Below, piece after piece: positions 16,460 through 24,168 of a DNA stretch of 31,743 bases. Every line of letters begins with the position of its first letter. Position 1 is the stretch's first letter. The DNA is from CAYGUK01 sp964352985 (GTDB lineage: Bacteria > Pseudomonadota > Gammaproteobacteria > JAHCLG01). The notes below the pieces were generated by a model. The model ran no database searches, was not told the DNA's origin, and was given only the letters and a program-made list of their open reading frames with translations. Both the position numbers and the translations under genes were made by a program. Location of the stretch: positions 1 through 31,743 of the forward strand of contig CAYGUK010000041.1 of assembly GCA_964352985.1 (NCBI GenBank), read 5' to 3'.

Positions 16460-16975
16460 ATGAATAAACATAATAAAATTACTAATATATTTGATTACGT
16501 TGGTTACATCGCCAAGGTTTATAGTCTTATCCAAAAAGACTCCTACTCTGTTTATCAATGTAAGGTAATTAATATTTTGCAAACAAAAGCTAAACACTTT
16601 GTAATTAGGGTACAAGTCTCGGGTAAAAATAGCACTTTTACTTCATATCCTGAAGATATTATGAATCAAGACAATTTCATTGACTGTTTTTCACAAGACG
16701 ACATTCAAACGATGACGAAATTAGCGTTAGTGAATACTAAACACAATCAACCGTTATCTTATCTTTCGCGTTGTTTAGATAAAAGAACAGCGAAAGCTGT
16801 TTTTGTTTATGAAAACGAATTTGGTTCACTTAGTACAGAACCCGCAGAAAATGATGTAACTGACAATCACTTTATTCATCAAGAATGTAACATTATTGAT
16901 AATAATACTAGTCTTATTCCCACCGAAGAAGATATCATCAAAATCTTCCAGCAATTAGAGAATGTGCGAAAATAA
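16460..16975 (+). CDS. Hypothetical protein upstream of yhhQ
   Basis: 171 residues from the ATG at 16460; an in-frame ATG at 16415 would add a hydrophobic 15-residue stretch. Neither has a clear ribosome site. I recognise no domain. The sequence has a mixed alpha/beta look (IFDYVGYIAKVYSLIQ, then FVIRVQVSG) and an acidic C-terminus, with no membrane segment. Its stop is one base before the preferred yhhQ start, so the two are probably cotranscribed and translationally coupled, which is the only hint of function. Confidence 0.65.
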   Translation: MNKHNKITNIFDYVGYIAKVYSLIQKDSYSVYQCKVINILQTKAKHFVIRVQVSGKNSTFTSYPEDIMNQDNFIDCFSQDDIQTMTKLALVNTKHNQPLSYLSRCLDKRTAKAVFVYENEFGSLSTEPAENDVTDNHFIHQECNIIDNNTSLIPTEEDIIKIFQQLENVRK

Positions 16976-16976
16976 T

Positions 16977-17675
16977 ATGATCGAGAAACAAGGATTTAAA
17001 CAATATAAATATTTAACACCTCTGGCCATGATCTATATCACCGTGATGCTATCATCGATGATTTTGGCTTATAAATATTTAGAAATAGGAACTGTCGTCA
17101 CCACTGGTGCTGCTGCAATATTCCCGCTGAGTTATTTTCTAAGTGACATTATCACTGAAGTTTATGGTTTTAACATTTCACGACGTTTAATTTGGACGGC
17201 GCTTTTTTGTGAATTAATCTTTGTTTCATTAACGCTTTTAATGATCAAACTCCCCTCACCGCTGGATTTTCATCATCAAAAAGAATTCAATTTTGTCATT
17301 GGCAGCATGCCGCGCGTTTATTTAGCAACGATTATTGCCGTGTTGCTAGGCGCATTCATTAACGCATATGCGATATCCAAGCTAAAAATATTAGCTCGTG
17401 GTAAATTATTTTGGTTGAGAAGTATTACATCTTCTGCTTTTGGTGAAGCGGCGTTTACTATTTTAGTCGATGCGATAACCTATTATGGCATTGTCGCTAA
17501 TTCTAGATTAGCCGAAATGATCACCGTATCTTTTTCAATTAAAATACTCTCTTCCATTATACTGGCAATACCTGGGACCATAGCGGTACATCTATTGAAA
17601 GTAAAAGAAAGTGTTGATGTATTCGATTATAAAACTAATTTTAATCCTTTTAGATTAAATACTGAAAAAGAATAA
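16977..17675 (+). CDS. yhhQ: Queuosine precursor transporter, YhhQ/VUT family
   Basis: 232-residue inner-membrane protein with about six helices, member of the DUF165/COG1738 family that imports queuosine precursors (preQ0/preQ1 in E. coli; queuine in some intracellular bacteria). Family marks: PLSYFLSDIITEVYGFNISRR (split: PLSYFLSDIITE, VYGFNISRR), the polar GLY/ALA helix LGAFINAYAISKLK, and LRSITSSAFGEAAFTILVD. The start at 16977 aligns the N-terminus (QYKYLTPL) with E. coli YhhQ; an ATG at 16962 would overlap the upstream gene by 14 bases. No queuosine biosynthesis gene is in the window. It converges on the methyltransferase at 17681. Confidence 0.9.
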   Translation: MIEKQGFKQYKYLTPLAMIYITVMLSSMILAYKYLEIGTVVTTGAAAIFPLSYFLSDIITEVYGFNISRRLIWTALFCELIFVSLTLLMIKLPSPLDFHHQKEFNFVIGSMPRVYLATIIAVLLGAFINAYAISKLKILARGKLFWLRSITSSAFGEAAFTILVDAITYYGIVANSRLAEMITVSFSIKILSSIILAIPGTIAVHLLKVKESVDVFDYKTNFNPFRLNTEKE

Positions 17676-17691
17676 GACGCTTATTTTTCAG
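17662..17691. terminator. Bidirectional terminator spanning both stop codons
   Basis: CTGAAA...AATAAG, loop ACG, CTTATT...CTGAAA complement (TTTCAG) forms a hairpin with a 3-base bulge. It contains the yhhQ stop (17673-17675) and the stop of the convergent methyltransferase gene (17681-17683), with only 5 bases between them. T-rich 3' arms on both strands fit a shared terminator. Confidence 0.45.
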
Positions 17692-18400
17692 CGATAATGC
17701 CAATAAATTCTTTTTTATTTAAAACAAAAGGTTCAGGTACGCCATTTTCAACACCACCAAACATTTCTGATTCTATGATTTTAAATCCCGCCGCTCTGAT
17801 CACCGGATTTAAAATATCATTATCATAAAGATGAATTCTTTTAGGTAGATTTTTTGATAATAATGAAGACTGATTATAAATAAATTTATCTGCAATTAAT
17901 CCTGGCCAATTGACATGTTGAGATTTTCTTTTTTCGTATTCAGGAATAAATGCTTTTAATGTTTCATGATAAGGTGTGTAAGTAAGTAAAAATAATCGAC
18001 CACCTTTGACCAACCAGTTATATATTTTATTTATTCCATCAATGACTTCATCGCCATCCAAAAACTGCAATACATGTGAACATAAAACAGCTTTAAAGGC
18101 GTTTTCTTGAAAAGATAAGTCTGTTGGGAAATATTGTGTGTTTAAAGTGAGATTATGGTGATACGCTTTTGGTGTCCTAATTTTTAATTGTTCTAAATGA
18201 CCGCTGCAAATATCATTGGCGACAACTTTATTATCATTTAATAATGCTGGAATCGTTGCTACACCATAGGCAGCGCCAATATCGAGGATCGGTAATTCTG
18301 AATTTTTAGAAAATGTTAACCATTTTCTAATAATCGGCGTCATGCCATGCATAAAGCCTTTATTGTTTTGAGTTTTTTCTAAATCAGCGATATTATCCAT
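17681..18400 (-). CDS. Class I SAM-dependent methyltransferase
   Basis: 239 residues with a Rossmann-type methyltransferase core. Motif I is ILDIGAAYGVATIPA (38-52), the acidic end of strand 2 is VVANDICSGHLEQ, motif III region is AVLCSHVLQFLDGDEV, and VKGGRLFLLTYTP is the post-I GG motif. The glycine pattern DIGAAYG departs from the common DxGxGxG but keeps the key acid and first glycine. Residues ~145-210 form a variable substrate cap. The acceptor cannot be inferred. The ribosome site before the ATG is weak. Convergent with yhhQ; 83 bases separate it from the next minus-strand gene. Confidence 0.85.
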   Translation of the reverse strand: MDNIADLEKTQNNKGFMHGMTPIIRKWLTFSKNSELPILDIGAAYGVATIPALLNDNKVVANDICSGHLEQLKIRTPKAYHHNLTLNTQYFPTDLSFQENAFKAVLCSHVLQFLDGDEVIDGINKIYNWLVKGGRLFLLTYTPYHETLKAFIPEYEKRKSQHVNWPGLIADKFIYNQSSLLSKNLPKRIHLYDNDILNPVIRAAGFKIIESEMFGGVENGVPEPFVLNKKEFIGIIAEK

Positions 18401-18483
18401 AAAAGTTCATTTTTAACCTTATAAAAAATAAACTTTAACATAAAATGACTAGACAACTAAGAAACTTTGTCTCTTTTTAAACA

Positions 18484-19434
18484 CTAACTAGAAAGTTTTT
18501 CTCGATTATGCTTTGTATTATAATCCAATAATGGCCCTCTTGCGATTATCCCGAGGGGATTAATATTTTTGTGACTCGCATAATAATGAGTTTTAATTTG
18601 ATCAAAATCGACTGTTTGCACCACGCCAGGAATTTGATAAATATCTCGGACATAACCAGATAAATTTGGATAGGTTTCTATTGCTTTTAAATTACATTTA
18701 AAATGATCATAATAAACAACATCAAAACGGATGAGTGTTGTAAACAATCTTATATCGGCTTCCGTTAACACATTGCCGACTAAATATCGATTAGTAGCTA
18801 ATCTTAATTCTATTTCATCTAATGCGCTAAATAATTTATCAAATGCTTCATCATAGGCTTTTTGTGATTGGGCAAAGCCACATTTATATACGCCATTATT
18901 AATATTTTTATAGATAAATTCATTTAATTCATTAATTTCAGTTTGATGTTTGAGTGGATTAGCATCGAATTGAATTGTGGCAAATTCGTTAAATTCTTCA
19001 TTAATCATTTTCAGAATATCAGCTGACTCATTATTAATAATGATCTTATTTTCTTTGTCCCATAAAACTGGAACAGTCACTTTGCCAGTATAAGCACTAT
19101 CGCTCTTAGTATAAACTTGATGTAGATATTTATAGTGATTAAGTTTATCAGGAAAAGTATCAGTAAATTCCCAACCATTTTCTAGCATAAGAGGTGTCAC
19201 TGTCGAATAACTTATCGCATGTGTTAAACCCTTAAGTTGTAATAACATTATTGTTCGGCACGCCCAAGGACAAGCATATGAAATATAAAGATGATAGCGA
19301 TTCATCATGGGTGGAATATTTGTATTTTCTTTAATCCAATGACGGAATGCAGAGTCTGGTCGAACAAAACTGCCCTCTTCATTATTATTAATAATAGCTG
19401 TATCTTCCCAAATTCCATCAATTAACATCCCCAT
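18484..19434 (-). CDS. yqjG: Glutathionyl-hydroquinone reductase (YqjG/ECM4-type GST)
   Basis: Cytosolic Xi-class glutathione transferase that reduces glutathionyl-hydroquinones. The catalytic Cys55 lies in the diagnostic YACPWACRT motif. N-terminal SAFRHWI, the thioredoxin-like stretch VTVPVLWDKENKIIINNES (cis-Pro and Glu-Ser GSH-binding pair), and C-terminal LTEADIRLFTTLIRFDVVYY with HFKCN are all typical. 316 residues compared with about 328 in E. coli. AGAGG lies 8 bases before the ATG. Stands alone; upstream is a 228-base gap to divergent small genes. Confidence 0.93.
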   Translation of the reverse strand: MGMLIDGIWEDTAIINNNEEGSFVRPDSAFRHWIKENTNIPPMMNRYHLYISYACPWACRTIMLLQLKGLTHAISYSTVTPLMLENGWEFTDTFPDKLNHYKYLHQVYTKSDSAYTGKVTVPVLWDKENKIIINNESADILKMINEEFNEFATIQFDANPLKHQTEINELNEFIYKNINNGVYKCGFAQSQKAYDEAFDKLFSALDEIELRLATNRYLVGNVLTEADIRLFTTLIRFDVVYYDHFKCNLKAIETYPNLSGYVRDIYQIPGVVQTVDFDQIKTHYYASHKNINPLGIIARGPLLDYNTKHNREKLSS

Positions 19435-19662
19435 ACTTAAAGCCTCTTTATTATTGAATGTAAGTTACGTCAACATAATACTATGAAAAAGCGTATCAAT
19501 GTAGATTGTTTTATTAGAATGAACATTTGTAATAATTACAACATTTTCAGAAAATGACTCGAAGTAGAGATAAATTCAATAAGATCACTTTTCCTAGGTC
19601 TACAATTTCTTTAGTTTGTGTACTAATATAAATTAAAAAAACAAAATGGCAGTTTATTTATT

Positions 19663-19899
19663 ATGTTAAATCGTCAAAATCCCATTGATGCTAAAGCTAT
19701 ATTTAATTTCCTTCACAGGATATTAAATCCATGTCCAGGTAGATTAAACAATAATATAACTAGAAATCTGCGAACGGGATTTTGTGTGCTATCTGTCATC
19801 GCCGTTTTATTTTTATTATATAGAAAATATTCTGGTCATTTTTCTGAACTATTTGTTGATATTAATCATAGTTTACCAAGAAATTGGTTTAAGCAATGA
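19663..19899 (+). CDS. Small single-TM protein, 78 aa
   Basis: Predicted 78-residue protein with a polar, Asn-rich N-terminal half and one hydrophobic segment (about 38-57, TGFCVLSVIAVLFLLYRK), followed by a basic-to-polar tail. No ribosome site is visible, so the start and even the gene are uncertain. It lies 46 bases upstream of another small membrane protein in the same direction, which is the main support. No family recognised. Confidence 0.45.
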   Translation: MLNRQNPIDAKAIFNFLHRILNPCPGRLNNNITRNLRTGFCVLSVIAVLFLLYRKYSGHFSELFVDINHSLPRNWFKQ

Positions 19900-19945
19900 A
19901 TATCAGATTCTACATTTTTACATTAAAAATTAAACAGGAAAAATC

Positions 19946-20158
19946 ATGTATAGAAGTCTATTTGGCCAACCTAGCAATAATGATCAAGTCGCGGGATTTG
20001 GTATAACTCGTGACAACCGAGGGTATTGTAAACTCTGCTTTGTGATGGCTGGATTCGCCACTATTTTATTTGGTGCCTTATATCTACTAATGACTTGCTC
20101 TGCCAAAATAGGTGGCAATGAGCAACCTACTCAAAACATGAGTAAGCTTATTTTTTAA
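19946..20158 (+). CDS. Small single-TM protein, 70 aa
   Basis: 70 residues with a good ribosome site (AGGAA, 6 bases before the ATG). The N-terminus is polar (YRSLFGQPSNNDQVAGFG), then DNRGYC, one hydrophobic helix (about 32-49, FVMAGFATILFGALYLL), and a short polar tail with one more Cys. The helix pattern GFATIxFG also occurs in the second helix of the orphan at 15711-16229. No known family. Possibly cotranscribed with the 78-residue gene before it. Confidence 0.6.
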   Translation: MYRSLFGQPSNNDQVAGFGITRDNRGYCKLCFVMAGFATILFGALYLLMTCSAKIGGNEQPTQNMSKLIF

Positions 20159-20203
20159 TTCAGCACTCTAATTATCAAAGCGTAAATTAAAACTCGTGCA
20201 GGA

Positions 20204-20956
20204 TTATGTAATAAGCCCTTCTAAGAGGGCGATTTTCACCGCATGAGTCATATTTTTTGCTCGTAACTTTTGTAAAATACGTTTTCGATACGTTGTGACC
20301 GTATGATAGGACAAATTTAACATCTGCGCTAACTTTTCGGTACTAAATCCCGCACCGGCGAGAGTTAATACTTTGACTTCAGACTTGGTCAACTTTTTAT
20401 ATTTAATATTATAATAATCAAGTAACAACTTTCTAATCACATCGCCATCTTTCGCAAGAGGTAAATATTCTAACTCTGGGAGTTTGCTTAAAATAAAAGG
20501 TAATTTCATCTTAAATAAATGAATACAACAAAGTTCAAAATTTTTGATGGTTGAACGATATACAAAACTTGAATTATTAACTGGCATTCTTAAAGAAAGA
20601 GTAAACTTCAATTTACAATAGTCATTTTTTCTTAAAATACTATAGCAACGATGAATGTTGGATAATTTGTATAATTTATCAAGTTCATTTTCTACTTCGC
20701 TTGCTGGATTCTCATTGTGATAAGAAATGAAGCTATCTGGCATTGATAGTGACATTTTTTCAAAATCAACTAAGGATAACATTTGATCTAAATTAAGCTG
20801 ATTTGATATTTCTTCAGCGCTAGAAATATAAAGATATTTATTAGTATTCAACAATATCTCCATGGACATTTCTTTAAAATCAGGAATCATTTTTGTGAAA
20901 GAAGTTTTCTCATTAATCGGCTTGGTATTATTATAATCATAAATATGAATGTTCAT
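20204..20956 (-). CDS. LuxR-type HTH regulator (250 aa)
   Basis: The C-terminal GerE/LuxR HTH (about 188-245) is canonical: LTKSEVKVLTLAGAGFSTEK, LAQMLNLSYHTVTTYRKRIL, QKLRAKNMTHAVKIA. The ~185-residue N-terminal part is unlike receiver domains and lacks the usual autoinducer-binding aromatic set; it may be a divergent ligand or partner domain. It is the third LuxR-type gene in a row on this strand, 198 bases after the pair at 21154-23098, with its own possible promoter in that gap. GAGAT lies 11 bases before the ATG, a weak ribosome site. Targets unknown. Confidence 0.88.
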   Translation of the reverse strand: MNIHIYDYNNTKPINEKTSFTKMIPDFKEMSMEILLNTNKYLYISSAEEISNQLNLDQMLSLVDFEKMSLSMPDSFISYHNENPASEVENELDKLYKLSNIHRCYSILRKNDYCKLKFTLSLRMPVNNSSFVYRSTIKNFELCCIHLFKMKLPFILSKLPELEYLPLAKDGDVIRKLLLDYYNIKYKKLTKSEVKVLTLAGAGFSTEKLAQMLNLSYHTVTTYRKRILQKLRAKNMTHAVKIALLEGLIT

Positions 20957-21153
20957 TGTTATTTGTATCTCAATATTGTTAAGATGTTATATTATATTAA
21001 ATGAACACTAATGACTGAACTTTCAATACAGCAGTGAATTAGGGTAAGATTTGAATTTTGTCCTATTTATGGGCTATATTTGACGTTCAGACTTGGCTGA
21101 TATTATAGCGATGAATTTTGATTGAGGGGCAGTTGTTAGACAATTCTTTTAAT

Positions 21154-22101
21154 CTATTTAGATTCATCTAATCTAATTTTACGTTTGTTTTTACAAAACA
21201 ATTCAATATTAGGATTAACAATATTCTCAATAATATAGTGATTCTTGAGCAATAGTGTGAGATCTTTTTTATTTTTACATCCTAATTTATCAATAAGTAA
21301 GTCTGTTCTATCTTTAATTGTATACCATGATAACCCAAGACATTTCGCAATTTGTTTATAGCTGTAGTCCATTGACAAATAGATTAATAAGATTAATTCC
21401 TTTGTATTAATTGCAATTTTTGAAAATGGTGGATCAAGATAAAAAATGGCGTTATCACCCTCTGATAATAAACCAATTAAATATTTACATGCTGATTTTT
21501 TATACTTATTTGTTAAAAGTTGATTAATTGTATCTTTATTATCTGAATGAATAAATATATCAGATTTATTGTTTATGGATTTAATCGCTCCCAAACTTAA
21601 TTTATAAACTTTAATCGTTTCAATAGTTGAATTTAGTCTGCATTTAAAGAAGCTAACAAAATCTTTAATATACGAAATATTCGTAATATAGATATCTGCA
21701 AAATCATTATATTCAGGCGCAACATGACAAGTGAAAATATCGATATATTCCCGGGTTGAGTCACATAAACTTATCCCATGAAATAAACCAAATTCTTTTT
21801 TAATTATTTCTAAATACGTCGAAACCTCCATATTATTGTCATCAATATTATCTTCAAAGATTAGTCCATTCGTGGAGAGCGCTTTATCGAAAATACTTAA
21901 TGTAAATATATTATTTTTAAATAGAAACAGAGGTAATTGCTGCGATGTATTTAAATAAATTAATGTATTATCTGAATACACACGAACATAGGATATATTT
22001 TTTATATCTAGAAAATTAATTAATGGCTTGCAAACAGTTTGCAATATTTGACCGGTTGCAATTGGATTAATTTTATTTAGTAATAATTTTAAATTATTCA
22101 T
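21154..22101 (-). CDS. LuxR-like HTH regulator, orphan sensor domain (315 aa)
   Basis: HTH of LuxR type at about 232-286 (INTKELILLIYLSMDYSYKQ, IAKCLGLSWYTIKDRTDLLI, then DLTLLL), more divergent than that of the neighbour at 20204. The N-terminus has the family signature VCKPLINFLDIKNISYVRVY (24-43). The middle region FGLFHGISLCDSTREYIDIF (104-123) is placed like the G-x-x-x-G-I core of autoinducer-binding domains, and the upstream neighbour has FGYYHGIMIFQFKFGYMDCT at the matching place. It starts 13 bases after the upstream LuxR-like gene, so the two are one transcription unit and probably arose by duplication. No luxI-like synthase is in the window. Confidence 0.85.
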   Translation of the reverse strand: MNNLKLLLNKINPIATGQILQTVCKPLINFLDIKNISYVRVYSDNTLIYLNTSQQLPLFLFKNNIFTLSIFDKALSTNGLIFEDNIDDNNMEVSTYLEIIKKEFGLFHGISLCDSTREYIDIFTCHVAPEYNDFADIYITNISYIKDFVSFFKCRLNSTIETIKVYKLSLGAIKSINNKSDIFIHSDNKDTINQLLTNKYKKSACKYLIGLLSEGDNAIFYLDPPFSKIAINTKELILLIYLSMDYSYKQIAKCLGLSWYTIKDRTDLLIDKLGCKNKKDLTLLLKNHYIIENIVNPNIELFCKNKRKIRLDESK

Positions 22102-22114
22102 TACTTACAACTTA

Positions 22115-23098
22115 TCATATTGTTTCTTGTGTAGGATTCGTTAACTCATCAATTACTTGATAAAGATTTGGATGAGAGTCAACATATTCTGCGAATAATT
22201 CTGTATTAAATCCCTCATATGCGACTGGAGGCAAATATTTTTGTGTAAATTGCATTTTATGTAGATCTTGCAATAATATTTTAAGGTCATCGTAACAAAA
22301 TTTATCTCTAATAATGATCGCATAATCTCTGATTGTATATTTTGACAATTTCAATTCTTTGGCAATTTCTTTAAATTTCAAACCATGTATTAACATCAGG
22401 AGAATAATTAATTCTTTTTGATTTAATTCAACGAAGTCAAAAGGATCATCTAGTTTATACTTATTTTTAATATTTAAAGGTAGTGGATTATATTCTTCTG
22501 GCAAAAATAACTGCGTAATTGCGCGTGGCAATCGCCAATTAATTTTCACACATTCTTTTAAAAATCGTAGGCCAGAATTTGAAATTTCACTTAAATGAAT
22601 TTTCTTTGCTTGGGGCTTTAACAAAGTTAGTGTGGGTTTTATATAACTTTGAAAGGCCATGACAAAATTCACAACATCTTTATAATGATTTTCAATATCA
22701 CGAATAAAGTTAATATTATTTTTGTCACTAAAAAAGCAAGTGCAATCCATATAACCAAACTTAAATTGAAAAATCATGATGCCATGGTAATAACCAAATT
22801 TACTTATATAAATTTTTTGATACCAAGCACTTTGCTCATCTCTTTTCGCTTGATTACTGAGTTCAACCAACTCTAAATTGGTGATCCGAAGCATGCCATG
22901 CTTAATCTTACAGGGGTTATCATCAAAATATTTTAATAAATTTTTGTCCGTGTTAATCATTTGAAAAGTAAAATCCCAATTAAAACGAGTATACGAAACA
23001 TTGGTAATATTGAGTTTTTTCATGAATGGCTTACAAAATTGCTGAATGCTTTCGGAGCAGGCAATATCATAATAATTATTATTATTTAATGTAGACAT
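22115..23098 (-). CDS. LuxR-like HTH regulator, orphan sensor domain (327 aa)
   Basis: Leading gene of a two-gene regulator unit. N-terminal signature FCKPFMKKLNITNVSYTRFN (21-40), an orphan sensor region with FGYYHGIMIF (101-110), then a LuxR-type HTH at about 224-275 (LNQKELIILLMLIHGLKFKE, IAKELKLSKYTIRDYAIIIR). A ~50-residue C-terminal extension after the HTH is unusual for LuxR proteins, whose HTH normally ends the chain; the partner at 21154 has a shorter extension (~30). The ribosome site is weak. Regulation is unknown; the 310-base upstream gap is shared with the divergent gene at 23409. Confidence 0.85.
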   Translation of the reverse strand: MSTLNNNNYYDIACSESIQQFCKPFMKKLNITNVSYTRFNWDFTFQMINTDKNLLKYFDDNPCKIKHGMLRITNLELVELSNQAKRDEQSAWYQKIYISKFGYYHGIMIFQFKFGYMDCTCFFSDKNNINFIRDIENHYKDVVNFVMAFQSYIKPTLTLLKPQAKKIHLSEISNSGLRFLKECVKINWRLPRAITQLFLPEEYNPLPLNIKNKYKLDDPFDFVELNQKELIILLMLIHGLKFKEIAKELKLSKYTIRDYAIIIRDKFCYDDLKILLQDLHKMQFTQKYLPPVAYEGFNTELFAEYVDSHPNLYQVIDELTNPTQETI

Positions 23099-23408
23099 GT
23101 TTATTATCGCTTGTGCTGTGCTTAATCGTCTGAAAAGTTATAATATACTATTATTTATCTCAATTCTACATATCTGATAAAATTCTATTTTTCACCTTCT
23201 GAAAAAGTCCCATTTTGATGACAAAATTAGTCTTTCAATCAAATAAAACCCTATTTCAATACATTAATCGAAGTAAACCAAATGTATGTGTCTTGATAAA
23301 ATATTAAAAAGTCGAGTTAAATTAAAAATTTATAAAGAATTTAACTTCATGAATTAATCACAACTTTAAAATTTATACATTCATAACTTACTAATTGGAG
23401 AATATAAA
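23099..23408. other. Divergent intergenic region
   Basis: 310 very AT-rich bases between the LuxR-like pair and the gene at 23409. It must hold both promoters. I see no clear dyad, RNA gene or ORF; -10-like hexamers are too common here to choose among. Confidence 0.4.
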
Positions 23409-24035
23409 ATGGCATCAACACCTCCTCATCCTAAAGATTCTTCTGGTCCTGCAGCTGCCCCTGACCATGATCCTTTTACTACTACTACACGTAATATTTT
23501 TGCAGATCTTGGTGTTACTGAAAGAAGAGTTGATCCTCAAAGTGAAGTAGTAATAGAAGGATATGAAAACCCGCAGAAGTTTCATAAATTCATTAAAAAA
23601 TTTTATGAGTATTGTCGTACTGGTCATATTCGTCCGTGTGCTCTCGGTGATGGTTTTGTCATGTATGGTAGACAGCATCAACGTTTAGGCGGCCAAAACT
23701 TTTCAATTATTCAAAAAGGTACGGAATTTACGATAATTGGCTTCGCGCTTAACCCTACAAAAAGAACAATTGAAGCAAGAAGATTTGTTGTAACTGAACA
23801 GAGAAGTGTTTTATATGAAGATAATAGCGAAACGCGTGTTATTTTTCATGACAAAACCAAAAAGCAAACATCATTCCTTAAGTCATTAGTTAGTGTTTGT
23901 AGTGAAAGAGTCTATGAAGCAGAACAAGCTATGATAAAAGCACAAGAAGAACGACCAAGACAAGCTCACGAATTGCCTCAGCATCCTCCTGTTGTTGCTC
24001 AGACTTTACCGCTACCACGTCGAGGACCTCGATAA
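23409..24035 (+). CDS. Hypothetical protein with disordered Pro-rich ends
   Basis: 208 residues behind a good ribosome site (TTGGAG, 8 bases upstream). The first ~30 residues are Pro/Ala/Asp/Thr-rich (TPPHPKDSSGPAAAP), and the last ~35 are Pro/Arg-rich (HPPVVAQTLPLPRRGPR), both probably unstructured. The middle (about 45-170) looks folded and alpha/beta: HKFIKKFYEYCRTGHIRPCA, then strands such as NFSIIQKGTEFTIIGFAL and FVVTEQRSVLYED, then a basic helix. No signal peptide, no membrane segment, no recognised family. It has its own terminator at 24073. An effector is possible but unproven. Confidence 0.7.
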   Translation: MASTPPHPKDSSGPAAAPDHDPFTTTTRNIFADLGVTERRVDPQSEVVIEGYENPQKFHKFIKKFYEYCRTGHIRPCALGDGFVMYGRQHQRLGGQNFSIIQKGTEFTIIGFALNPTKRTIEARRFVVTEQRSVLYEDNSETRVIFHDKTKKQTSFLKSLVSVCSERVYEAEQAMIKAQEERPRQAHELPQHPPVVAQTLPLPRRGPR

Positions 24036-24072
24036 TAAAAGCTCAAGCTCAATTAAGTAAAAGAATAACGTT

Positions 24073-24104
24073 GCAAATCTTGATTAATAATTATCAAGAT
24101 TTGC
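24073..24104 (+). terminator. Rho-independent terminator after the gene at 23409
   Basis: GCAAATCTTGAT and its exact complement ATCAAGATTTGC pair over 12 bp around an 8-base loop, followed by CCTTTTAT. It lies 38 bases after the stop at 24035. A second hairpin, GCCCTT-TTAT-AAGGGC at 24103-24118, shares its first two bases with the end of this stem. Confidence 0.7.
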
Positions 24105-24168
24105 CCTTTTATAAGGGCACCAACGTAATTACTAACAGAAAATTTAAATTTTTCGACAGGATAATAAA

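Noticed and set aside
20204..23098. Classical quorum-sensing locus
   Set aside because: No luxI-type synthase nearby, and the N-terminal regions do not show the usual autoinducer-binding residues.
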